A DNA stretch of 64,000 bases, from positions 248,001-312,000 of the forward strand of contig JACCLO010000021.1 of assembly GCA_029448655.1 (NCBI GenBank), read 5' to 3'. The translations under genes were made by a program, and so were the position numbers. The notes beneath the pieces are model-generated. The model made no database searches. It was given only the letters and a program-made list of their open reading frames with translations, and was not told where the DNA came from. Positions within the stretch are counted from its first letter, which is position 1, and each line of letters begins with the position of its first letter. Below, one piece after another: positions 8,800 to 19,500 of the stretch. Source of the stretch: Wolfiporia cocos (taxonomy: Eukaryota; Basidiomycota; Agaricomycetes; Polyporales; Phaeolaceae).

Positions 8800-11610
8800 A
8801 TCGGTCCGACTTCGCGGCCTGGCACTTGATACAGCCTTGACGTACTGGCGGATGTCTGAGCGCATCTTGGGCCACCAGTAGTGTCGGTGTATGGCTGTGT
8901 ACGTGTTTTCGGTGCCAGGGTGTCCTGCTGAGACGGTGTCGTGGAATGAAGAAATGATTTTTCCGATCAATTCTTCGTCCCGGGGGATAATTAACCTCCC
9001 CCTCCTATATCGCAGACCGTCCTCGGTCATTTCCCCTGCTTCTACTCCTTCCTTTCCATCGTAGAGAGCGGCTTCCGCTTTGACCCTCTCTTTTACTTCG
9101 TCGTGGGTGATACCCTTGACTACGGTGTAGAATGAGGATCGCAGCCTTTCTGCGCTGTCTTGGACGAAGAGGTGTGGCTTCAGGACGACTTGCCCTTCGA
9201 GGTGATCCTTGTCGTTTCTGTGATCACTTCTTCGGGAAAGCCCATCGGCCCTTCCATTGGTTTTGCCGGGGATGTGCACGGGTTGTAGGTCATACTCGGC
9301 GAGTTCTGTCATCCACCGGGCTTGTCGCGGATTAATTTTCTGCAGGGTCTTAAAATACTCTAAGTTCTTATGGTCCGTTAGTACTTCTACAGGGTGTCTG
9401 CCACCCATTACGAAATGTCGCCATTCATCAAGTGCGTGCATGATGGCGAGGAGTTCTCTGTTGTAGATCTCGTAGTTCTGTTCTGCCGGTAGCATCGTCT
9501 TACTCTGGTAGGCGATGGGTTTCCAGACGCCGTCCTGTTTCTGCATGAGGCAGGCTCCGGTTGCAAAGTCCGATGAATCTGCCTCGATGCGGAAAGGATC
9601 GTCGTCGTTTGGTATCCCTAACACGGGTGCTTCAATAAATATTTTCTTTAACTTATCGAAACACTCTTGTTCCGCTGTACCCCACTGCCAAGGCGTGTCC
9701 TTGGTTAGGTTTATCAGTGGGCATGCTACCGTGGAAAACTTGGGAATGAATCTCCGGTAGAAGTTTGCGAATCCTATGAAGGACTGCACTTCTTTCTTGT
9801 TCCGAGGTGCGGGCCATTCAGCCACTGCCGCCATCTTCGCGGGGTCCATGCGGATTTGCCCGTGAGAGATTATATGTCCCAAGTATTCTACTTCCGGCTT
9901 CATAAACTCGCATTTCTCTGGTTTACAAGTCAACTTATTTTGACGGAGAACGAGCAGAACCTTGCGCAGGATCTCTTTGTGTTCTGCTTCGTTCTCCGTG
10001 AAAACAAGTACGTCGTCTAAGTATACAATGACCTTTCCAGTCATGATCAGGTCTCGGAATATGTCATTCATCAAAGTCTGGCGCGTGCCCGGTGCGTTGC
10101 ACATTCCAAAGAACATCACTAAGGGCTCGTATGACCCTCTATTAGTGATGAAGGCGGCTTTTTCTTCATTGCCTTCTTTGATTCTGATGTTCGTATATCC
10201 CCAACAAATGTCCAGTTTAGAAAAGTACTTAGCTCGCTTTAACTTGTTGAGCAGCTTCGTGATCAGAGGGAGCGGGTACCGGTTCTTCTTGGTCATCTGG
10301 TTCAATTTCCGATAGTCCTGAATGGGTCTCAGTTTCCCATCCTTCTTCTTGACAAAGAAGAATGGTGCCCCCCATGGCGACTTGGATGGTCGGATGCGTC
10401 CAGTCCATAACTGTTCTTCTAAGAAGTCGTCTAATGCCTCTTGTTCTCGGGGCGATAGGGCATAGATCTTGCCGGCGTAGGGTTCGGAGTTCGGTAGGAG
10501 TTCTATGGTGTGATCCCACGGTCTTCTCTCGGGGAGTTGGTCAAATTCTGTTTCCTTAAACACGTCTTCGAATTCGTGTAAGTACTCGGGGACCACCTCC
10601 TCGAAGGTTTTGGCTTCCATGGTTTTGCCGGTGGCGATGGCAATCTCGGTTGCCTTCGTCGCGCGGACTCGCTCAGCGATGTCGGCCCGGCACTCTTCCC
10701 TGTTTTGTACCCAAGCGTCAGCAAAGATGTCATATATATGGTCACCGTCCTCGATCTGTTCGTGCTCGCAGTTGCAGGTGAAGGTGATTCGGCGTTTCTT
10801 CCAGTCGATGGTGGGGTTGTGGTCTTCCAACCAATCGAAGCCGAGGAATATGTCGGCCAAGCTCAGCTCGGAGACGTGGAACTTGCGCGTTTCCAAATGC
10901 GTGTCAATCTGCATCTGGAGTTCGACATAGTGCGTCATTTTGCCCGCAGCATTGGTACTTCCGTCAGCGTTGTACAGTTTGACGGGTCGGTCTAGTGGGA
11001 GTTGCGCGAGTTTGTGTTCCTCCACGTAGGCACGACTGATGACCGATCCCGTTGAACCGGAGTCTATCAGTGCCTTTGTGAAGAGGGCACGTCCGTCAGG
11101 GCGGTGGAGGGTGATCGGTACTTCGATCTGCCTTCCCCGTTTTCCCGTCTGGATTACCACTACACTCCCTCTGAGTTTCTCACCAGTAGAGCCGAACCCC
11201 TGTGTTCCGCGTCTGGTTTCCCTGATGCTTTTTACTATGCGCGTGTCTGGTGTCATGTTGCATTCGAGTATGAACTGGGCGATTCTGTCCCCATACTCGA
11301 CCTGATAATCTGTTCCGGTTTGATTATCCAGTATGACTTTTAGCCAACCGGTGTAGTCCTCGTCAACTACCCCGGCCTCCACGTCGACTCCCTTCAAGGC
11401 AAGTCTGGACCGTGGAGCTATGTGGCCGTATACACCGGGTGGCATTCGGATCATTATGCCAGTATCCACAGTGATACGTTTCCCATTTGGTATAACGACT
11501 TCCTCCGCAGAGTGAAGATCGTAACCCGCGGCTCCTTCGCTTTTGCACTCAGGGGGGATTGCCCGTGGGTGGTCTAAGTATATGTCGAGCGTGACAGCCT
11601 TCTTCTTGGC

Positions 11611-13344
11611 TCATCGACGCCGCATTTTCTTTTCCGTCTTTTTCTGGACTGTAGGCTTAGATGCATCTGCCATTTGCACATCTGAGTCTACAACCGGGTC
11701 TACGTCCATTGGCACATAGTTTACATTAATGGTAGAGGAATTAAGCACGGTTTTATCCTCCCGCCAAGTTCCGGTGGGAGGCTCCTCTGAGGCTGTTACA
11801 AACGAATCGTCAGAGCATGTTGAAGCTCCGTCGCCGTCACCAGGCGCCAAATCTACAGAACGTGGTACAAATATGTAATCAAATATTGGGGCCCCGGTTC
11901 CTAGCCCATATAGTCCATCCACCGGTTCGTTATCCTCCATGGCAGATTCGGAAATAGAGATGTTTACTGGTTCCTCGATTTCCAAGACTGAAAATTTATT
12001 ATTAGAGAGGGGACGTACCTGAGTGAATCCGGCTTCCTTCGCAGCCTCCGGATTTTCCTTGGCCCAGGCGGCCACCATGTGCACGAAGTCCTCTTGGGAT
12101 ACTTCCCCGAGGACTTTTTCTGCGGGTGGGCCTTCGACAGCCTGGCGGGTGTGCGCCAGTTGTGAGGGTCCAGCACCAGTGTTCCCTCCACTGGTAGCTG
12201 CTCGGGGCTTCCAGTTGGGTTGGTGCCAGACGGGCTTGTTGCAGCCCTTCCCTGGTGCCTCTGATTGCATCTTGCTGCAAGAGTGGCACTTCCTCTTGAG
12301 CAGATTGGCCCGTTCTTCCGCGGTGGGCTCACACCGCGTGGTTCCCGATGACGTTGTTGCCCAACCTTTTCCTTTGTCGGTGCCCTTGACCTGGTCTCGA
12401 CCGTGGCGCAGCTTTTCTTCGTCGCGGAGACGACGCATCGCATTGTCCGTACGGAGGATAGCCTGTTTCCAAGATTCGTAATCTTCCATAATCTGGGCAT
12501 TGTATCCCCGTTGCGATTTGTCGTTTACCGTGGCGGCGACGAAGGCGGGGTGTACGGCTGAATAAATTTCTTTCGGGATGGCGGAGGTGACCCAGCGATG
12601 AACAATCTGGTTCTCCTTGTCATACTTTGCTTCCGAAAGAAGTCTTTCCAGCTCCTGGAAGTATTCCTCTCCTTTACCGATGGTCATACTGAGCTTTTCC
12701 GCTGTGACCGCCAACTTCTTTTCCAAGTCGGGGTCGTCGAACTTCTGGTGGAGTTCCCAGACGAATTGGAGCCAGCTCAGATGCCATTGTCCGTCACGGT
12801 AGTGCTCACGCGTGAAGGCCGTTACCCACAAATCCACCTTTGGTCCCCGTATCAACGAGATGGCCGTGCCGATCTTTTTGCTGTCTGTGAAGAGCAGCGG
12901 CCGGTTGTCGTCGATGTACAGTTTCAGGCGCATTACCCAGGCGATAAAGTTCTCGCCTGTGAAGGGTTTGGGTTCGCGCACCTTGGACTTGTACCGGGGG
13001 TCAGGCTGCAGCTCCGGGAGCATTGAGTACGCGTCCCATTGTGAGCTCGCCGGTTTCTCGGGCCGCCACATGGACGCACGCATTCCCTGGGGAGGCGCGG
13101 CTCTCCAGGTGTTCACATGCGCCGTCCGTGGTGCTTCCGATGGAGAGACCGGGGACTGTGCTGCCACGACCGAGAAGGGGACCTGGGGCGTTAGGACCGG
13201 GGGAGTGTAGCCGGGGAGAAACGGGTTCGTCTGCCGAGAGCCGAGGTTTGAGGCCGGGCGCGTAGCCGAGTTCACTGGTGGGGGAGATCCCATGTGGACC
13301 GACCTCACCCAGTTTTCAATCGGCCGGAATCGTTCTTCTGACAC
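11611..13344 (-). CDS. gag: Gag protein, element 2
   Basis: The ORF has 577 codons if counted from GTG at 13344. No ATG is in frame upstream before a TAG near 13405; the first in-frame ATG is at about residue 22 (HMGSPP), so the true start may be there or the original ATG was lost. The middle holds a capsid-like helical region (residues about 120-310, with LWVTAFTREHYRDGQW). A Cys-rich segment near 355-380 (KCHSCSKMQSEAPGKGC) is not a standard CCHC knuckle. It ends in a basic stretch, RRR, then TGA. The same frame continues at once into pol with AKKKAV, so Gag-Pol would need TGA readthrough, unless the TGA is a mutation in a formerly single ORF. Confidence 0.82.
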   Translation of the reverse strand: MSEERFRPIENWVRSVHMGSPPPVNSATRPASNLGSRQTNPFLPGYTPPVLTPQVPFSVVAAQSPVSPSEAPRTAHVNTWRAAPPQGMRASMWRPEKPASSQWDAYSMLPELQPDPRYKSKVREPKPFTGENFIAWVMRLKLYIDDNRPLLFTDSKKIGTAISLIRGPKVDLWVTAFTREHYRDGQWHLSWLQFVWELHQKFDDPDLEKKLAVTAEKLSMTIGKGEEYFQELERLLSEAKYDKENQIVHRWVTSAIPKEIYSAVHPAFVAATVNDKSQRGYNAQIMEDYESWKQAILRTDNAMRRLRDEEKLRHGRDQVKGTDKGKGWATTSSGTTRCEPTAEERANLLKRKCHSCSKMQSEAPGKGCNKPVWHQPNWKPRAATSGGNTGAGPSQLAHTRQAVEGPPAEKVLGEVSQEDFVHMVAAWAKENPEAAKEAGFTQVRPLSNNKFSVLEIEEPVNISISESAMEDNEPVDGLYGLGTGAPIFDYIFVPRSVDLAPGDGDGASTCSDDSFVTASEEPPTGTWREDKTVLNSSTINVNYVPMDVDPVVDSDVQMADASKPTVQKKTEKKMRRR

Positions 13345-13380
13345 AGACTTACTTCTGTATCCAAGCCAACCGCTGAGTCT

Positions 13381-13801
13381 TGTCTCTAAGGGACCTAACG
13401 TCGTCTATAGGGGGAGCCGCAACACTAAGGGGGGCGACTACCAGACTAGCAGGTATAAAACAGAGGAGACGTCGCGCAGGCAGACAGTAGATGCAGAGTG
13501 AGAGGGCACACGCGCCCAGATTGACATTAATAGGTCTGAGGTTGTAAGACCTCAGACGAGCTATTATATACATGACGGATCCGCTACACTAGAGACTACC
13601 GGGCATACCCTAAAGGGGGTGGTCTGTGTGCATGATGGGAATGGTGTCATGTGAGGGGCTGACTAAGTAAGGGGGCGGTGCCAAGGCGCCACTACTATCA
13701 GTCAATGATCTAATCTAATCTATCTACCGGTCACGTGCCATCAGGCAGGGGAGGGCGTAGTGACGAAGGGGTTAGCGAGCCTAAGGGGAGGTGTAGTGAC
13801 A
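13381..13801 (-). repeat. Candidate right-hand LTR of element 2
   Basis: A 5' LTR is expected upstream of gag here. The best guess runs from TGTCTC to GTGACA, but the terminal inverted repeat is only TGTC/GACA and the partner LTR is outside the window. Supporting signs on the minus strand are TATATAA at about 13563-13569 and a perfect 9-bp hairpin just downstream (gtctgaggt ... acctcagac, about 13533-13556). Boundaries are a guess. Confidence 0.35.
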
Positions 13802-14452
13802 AGGGATCGAGCCTAGGGGCCCCCATAATATGTCAGCAGAGGAAACTGCGACATCTTCCGGGACCAATGGTACTGACCGACGGGGAGCGGAGCGCTGGCT
13901 ATGTAACGAGGCCACGTCTCCTGCTGCAAGGGCATCTGCCTGGAGGCGTTGTGCCTCCCGCAGAAACCTCGCTCCCATGTCGGCGTTCCACACACCGGTT
14001 TGAACCATCGTGGCCGCTACCGTCTGACACCAAAAGCCGAAATCCGCCGAGGTTGGGTTGGGGGGGAACGCCCATTGCATGGCTAGGGGCGAGTCAATGT
14101 GAGCTAGAGGACTCGCGCCGCGAATGGTGTTTGACTGTTCCCTGGCCAGGTGAAATGCCTGTTCCAACTGTTCAATACCGGGGCCTTGGTCTTCCACCGA
14201 TGCTCCAAGTGCTAGGGAGCATCCGGGACTCTGCTGTCCAAGGGTCTCAGTGTGTACGGGGGCGATTTCGACATTAGGGCGGGGGGCGTGGATGCTGTCG
14301 GCTACCAATAAGAGTGCGAAGTCGTTTGGTAGGCCGTGCATTTGGTAATTCACCCACTGCCCTGGGCGAAACGGGTCGATTTGGGCCGAAGCCAGGGTCG
14401 GGGCTTCAAAGGGGTTGTGCGCGGGGCGCGGATGTAGTTGATATCGTGAGGG
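13781..14452 (-). other. Unidentified ORF, possibly gag of an older element, cut by element 2
   Basis: The minus-strand frame is open from about 14452 to 13781. It has even, protein-like composition (QWVNYQMHGLPNDF, IEQLEQAFHLAREQS, GARFLREAQRLQADALAAG) and looks helical. The last residues fall inside the candidate LTR of element 2, so the ORF was probably longer before insertion. An alternative ATG at about 14460 (MAAPHDINYI) lies in another frame, suggesting an indel near 14415. No domain is recognised; its position in the retroelement block makes a capsid-like protein plausible but unproven. Confidence 0.35.
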
Positions 14453-14459
14453 GCAGCCA

Positions 14460-16593
14460 TTGTACGTAATGAAGTGATTGTATGTATGAATGTAGAGTCG
14501 CGAAAAACAGCGCTACCCGCCCACTGTGGATCAGCCTATAGCTGCGATCGGGGTGGTAACTGGAAACTGTCTTTCCACTCTATTCAGAGACCACCTCTTT
14601 TCGGAGGTGCGCCAAGAAACGCCAAGGGGCTTTCAGCCCAAGGCCGGCAAGTAATCTCTGCCTCCGAAACCTCGTCCAGCCCCGAAGCTAATTCGGGATA
14701 CCAGGGGCACGGGATCTAAACCCTTGGGATGGAGGGTCTAAAACTATCGTAAGGGGCCAAGTGGCCGTATGTGTGAGCTGTGTCGTGCTCCTTCAGCCGC
14801 CTTGTGGGGCGCTGGGTTGTTATAGTAACGGGGGGCGGTAATGCCCGTATAGTGGCGCGGTAATGCGCGTAAATAGGTGCCCAGTGCCTCTGTAATCTGC
14901 CATAGGGCCCCTTAACGCCTTTGATTATTACACGTCGGGTGCACAGTTACTACGGTGGGGATGAAACCCAAAGCCTTTACGCCGCGTTGCACAACGGTGG
15001 CCCAGTAGCTTAGAAGCAACGGTAGGAGTGGTCCCCTACACGCTGTTCACAAGTGTATTCCCCCAGAACCCTGTTCCCTTGTCCCTGGGATACGGGAGGA
15101 TAAGAGTTTAACACCCGAATCAACCGAAGTCGACTCGAGGGCGGAGAAACAATGCACTTTGCCCCTAGTGCGCCGGGGTTGTTCTGGAATGAACTCAGAA
15201 CGGGGTGGAGACTCGTCTTATGACACAAGCGTATTCTCAAGTAACTACTCAGGGGAATATTACTCGCAGCGTATTCCTAGTCTGAGGCTACTCAAGGCAA
15301 CAAAGGCCAAGACGAGTCTGGGGTGCTCCCTGCTCGTCTGGCTGGTATATATGCTCATAGGCTGTTTGTACATGTTTGGCTACTATACAGTATTACGTAA
15401 GCTGATAGACCGTTTTAGAGTATGGTAAACCCTATTGTAGGTGTAGAGCCACATCAAGGGTGTCCGGGGTCTGTGTAGGCACGTGTGGGGTGTTTGGGGT
15501 CCTTGCACGTGATGCATAGGCGGGCGCTTAGATAAGATAAGGGTTGTTCCTAGTTGCAAGCTAGTTGGAGAAAATCGGCTTGTGACACACTGTGGCAGCA
15601 CTGATGCAGGTCTAAGATCAAGCGCACGGCACAAGTAGGTAGCACGCTCGTCACTATCTGTGAAAGCATAATCCTGGTATGCACGCAGCGGACGGTGTGG
15701 AAGGGCAGTGCGGAGATGCAACGAATAGCAGGTCGCCGATACGTAGCGCGAGAGACCGGAATGTATGTGTGGGAATGCGAGAAAAACCCACAACAAAATA
15801 TACGATAGGCCGCAATATATCGTGCGCGCGATGACAAATACTAACGCGCGATCGCGCAACTAAAAACTATAAGACTCACTGATGATCTCTTCGCCGCGAA
15901 GACTCGATCGGCTGCGGTTGAGCTCGGCGTCGCCTCGCTAAGACTCAAAGGATAGCGTCACACAGAAAATGCGAGGAGAGGGAGATGGATTGCACCCTGG
16001 GCATGGCCGCTGTTTTATGTTACAAACGACGCAGTTTTGAGTGCCGACTGAAATGCGACAGAAGAAAAAGTAGTGATACGCAATCGAGAGAAGCGAATGA
16101 TCATGTAACTCGATAAGGAAAAACGACTACCATAAAAGTCTTGTAGCTATGAATCTATGTGAAGTAGTGGAGAAAAACGGATGGGGGCCGCGTCGTCGGC
16201 ACAGACACGTCCGACATACCGTCAGGATTGGCGTACGAAACGCGCGATGGCTCGGACTCCGTCAACGATGTCAAGACCGCGCCCTATTTACGTGCGCATC
16301 TCGCCGCCCTCGAGCGCGGGAACGTCGGTCTGGAACGTCGCGGATCCTACTTCGCGTTCGCGTACCGCTCCCTCGGGACATGTCTCACGCGCTGCTAGAG
16401 TCGGTGGAGAGGTTTTAGTACAGTAAGAAAAATAACCGAAAATGCCAGAAATGAAATATACACGCAGGACGACGACCTGTACGCATGATCGAAGAGTATA
16501 ATCGCATACTAATGCTGTACGCTCGATGAAGTTTCTGGTACGTGCTTGATTCATGAAACTTCTGCGAGTTTGAGTGTAGAGAACTTGAGCTTG
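14460..16593. other. Region without a recognisable gene
   Basis: Only short overlapping ORFs on both strands, none with family features. The part to about 15430 resembles retroelement non-coding DNA: short imperfect repeats around gcggtaatgc at 14836-14870, and a TATA-rich stretch near 15345. From about 15430 the composition becomes like that of host intergenic DNA. The 3' part of the ankyrin pseudogene may extend a little below 16594. Confidence 0.4.
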
Positions 16594-19500
16594 CTATCTT
16601 GTAATCGTCGTTCGAATGGTGATCTTGTGACTTATACGGATTTGAGTATAGAAATGCGCTATCCCTCCACAACGGCCCCCTTTCAAATACGCAATGACCG
16701 TGAGCGCGCCAGCCTTAGCCGCGGCCCACAGTAGAGGCAAATCACGTTTCTCTACTGTGTGGTTGGTCCTATTCGGATCATTCCTGGTCGCCAGATCCTT
16801 GCGCTTGATTCCGTGCACATTGAGACCGAGATAGATCTTGGACCTCTTCTGGTTGGTAGCGCCTGATACCTCGTCCTCATGCGCGTTTTCGTGACACACG
16901 TCTATGCCGACTCCTGAGTGGCGGATGAGCGTGTCGAGCATCTCGCGGCGGTCATATCGTAGTGTCCAAACCAGTGTATCTGTCGGCAGCAGCTGTGGCT
17001 CAGAAAGGCTGTCGTACAGCTCTGCAATGATAGCGCACGTTCTGGAAGACCGCGCGAAACACGACTGAGCCGCTCTGGAGCGTCTCTGTGCTGTCAAGCC
17101 ATTGGGTGTATACATGTGTCAGGAGCATCTGTGGTGACACGGAGGTGCTGACTGTGGAAGGACGCTTGGCAATATCGACGAAGTTGATAGGGACTGGGTC
17201 ATCGTCCATATCAACATCGTCTTCGTCATTATCCTTGTCCTCGTCCTCATTAACTATAACGGTGGTCAGTATGTATCAGAGTCTGATTGATCATCCGTAC
17301 CTAGCACAATTCCTTGCACTTGAAACTTGGTCACTTCTTGGGTTCATGCTGGGCACTGGCAATCGCAAGAATTAGTCGTGCTGTGTCCCAGTGATGTCGG
17401 GCGATAGCAATGGACAGAGGGTTGCATACTGGTGCATACGGTTGAATGGAGGTTTCGAGCGCAATTGAGACGACACTCACTGCCATTATTGAACCCGCCA
17501 TCTTCTAATTGCACTGCAATCTGTAAAGGTGCCTCTTTCGATTCATTACCGTTCTTCGGAAGACATAGCTGCTCGATCTTCGCGTTGTCTCCATTCCAAC
17601 AGGCCTCGAGCAGTTTGTCGTATCTCGACAGACTGGAGGCGGGAGCGGGGAGGCTCGACGACTGACCATTGAAGAGATGGTAGCTGTGACATGCGCCAGT
17701 GCCCGAAGTCGTACGTGTGAGCAGCCTGCTGTTGTTGTTATCTGAGTAGAGACTTCTTCGTGCTTGTCATCAGGAAAAGCCTCGTTCCACGTCTTTGCTC
17801 CACTAATAACTAGCTGGGACTCCACTGTGCTGAAGTATTCCTTCGCTGCCCACAGATTCCGCCTCGTCTTCTCTGTCTCGGCATTGACTTTTGATTTCTT
17901 CTCCTTCCTCTCCTTCTCCCTACGCTTCAAAAGAACCTCGCCTACCTCTCCCTTCCAACCAGGCTGGGAAGCCAAAGCTTGGATTCTCTCATCCATGGGT
18001 TCCGAGTAGAGGTCTGTGCCGAGCTTCTGCAGACGATCCTCGAGTGCACGAATAGTGAGGTGTACCCACTCGAGAAAAGTTACACAGCACTCTGCCCGCC
18101 AACCATACTTCATGGCTTGACTTGCCATCATCGGGAGGAGGTTGACTTCTGCACCCATTGCCATGAGGAGCATAACCACGTCATCACGCGCAGCAATAGC
18201 AGCCTCAAGAGCCATGCAGACCTTCTCGTGGTAGCTGGCGCTCCGGTCGATGATGGTTGAGGCACTGCACAATCTAGTCAGTATCGAAGCTATACAACAA
18301 GGGCGAAGACATACCCAGTGGCGAGCACACCTGTGTAGGCTTCTTCGGTGATCACCAACTTGGCACCATAAGCAAGCAAGAGAGCGATCATGGAATAGTT
18401 CTTCTTAGCAATCGCACTTACGATCGGGTACACTGCTGACTTCCAGCTATGTTTATACGATATATTGACGACAGCCTTGGCGTTGGGATCATGGTGGAGA
18501 AAAGTGTGAGTCAGATCAAATTTGCCTGTGCAGACAACCCTGTGAAAGATTGTGAATAGCGCGTCGTCGGCTTGAGAAGACACAGCGCCCGCGGCGAAGA
18601 GCTTCCTTGCAATCTCACATGCAGCCTCCTCGTTCTCTGCCAAGGCAGTTGCGGTAAGCGGGTGGAACGGATGCGTGTCACACCCAAATGCCTTAGTGAG
18701 AAGCCCGACATCGGCGCCGGCAGCGATGAGTAGGTCTACGACGGCGACAGATCCGGAGGCGATGGTGTACTGGAGCGGCGTGAAGGCGAAGTCCCAGTCC
18801 GGAGCATTGACGTTTAGAATGTCGGACTTGTCCTCATCGTCAGGAACCATACTGTCGTTAATGTTCTCCTCCTCGGCATTCTGCACCTTCTTCTCTTCCC
18901 CGTCGTCCTCATCTGACTTCCAATCGTCTTCACTACTATTATGCTCATCGTCACCTTACGCCTCGTCATCAACATCCATCATGTTGTTTTCTGCGTCCTC
19001 CTCAGCCTTGCGTTTTGCCTCTCCTTCGGCTTCCTTCGCCTTCTCCTCATTCAGCGCACTGCGGTCAAGAAGCTTGCGAACAACCTCGGGTAAATCGAGC
19101 TGAGCAGCAAGATGGAGCGCCGTCCGCCCATCTGCCACACGCGCAGTCATCCTCGCATAGGAATCAACGAGATCGCAGGCAATGTCGATCGCTTTCACCA
19201 TGATCGCCATATGAAGAGGTGTGCGGCCGACGTGATCACGTCGATTCACGTTGATGTCCTCCTGCTGATGAGACGCGTCACGGCCTCTCTGTCGCACGCC
19301 ACGATCGCAGCGAAAAGCTTCTCTGTTGGACCCATGTACGCTTGCTCTGCCCATTCTCCGACATCTATCGGGTTAAAACTGCCTGAGATGCTCTGACGAC
19401 CTGAATCCTCCTCGATGAAGCTGGGGACAAAATCAAAATGAGCACAGCAAACAGCTTTTTCGTGATACGGCCACGAAGATAGGCTTTGTCCTCTTCTTCC

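Larger units (their letters stand above)
7195..11610 (-). pseudogene. pol: Pol of element 2, interrupted
   Basis: Right after gag's TGA, the frame reads an N-terminal dUTPase-like domain (AAGYDLHSA, IAPRSRLALKGVD, GVVDEDYTG, GDRIAQF, RGTQGFGSTG; about 11180-11530). A retropepsin follows (LIDSGSTGSVIS), then reverse transcriptase with YLDD, RNase H and the integrase zinc module. Near 8843 one base is missing, so CIKCQAAKSDR is read only after a frame change. The integrase core then continues at 8044-8228 (NWENISVDMITGLPTSKGRD) and at 7200-7485 (FSDRGPQSVAEF, FHPQTDGQTEHMNQ), with both gaps exactly filled by solo LTRs. Motif 2 of the dUTPase has Arg where Gly is usual. No product can be functional. 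Confidence 0.88.
7190..13801 (-). mobile_element. Ty3/gypsy dUTPase retrotransposon (element 2), degenerate and nested
   Basis: Gag (11611-13344) and pol (below 11610) lie on the minus strand in one frame, separated by a single TGA. Pol order is dUTPase-like, protease, reverse transcriptase, RNase H, integrase. The integrase is interrupted by solo LTRs at 8229-8799 and 7486-8043 and cut off by element 1 at 7190; the rest presumably lies left of the window. A one-base deletion near 8843 also breaks the frame. The right boundary is uncertain: a candidate LTR ends at 13801. The copy is dead, but its layered insertions record a clear order of events. Confidence 0.85.

Noticed and set aside
14460..15371. 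Possible 912-bp LTR with TGTAC/GTACA ends
   Set aside because: Only 5 bp of inverted ends and no room for a primer-binding site before the adjacent ORF.
15383..15859. 158-codon minus-strand ORF in the spacer
   Set aside because: No family features or splice signals; composition like random AT-balanced DNA.
18956..18958. TAA in the ankyrin gene as certain proof of a nonsense mutation
   Set aside because: GTAAGG ... TAG around it can be a 27-nt intron that keeps the frame, so this site alone is not decisive.
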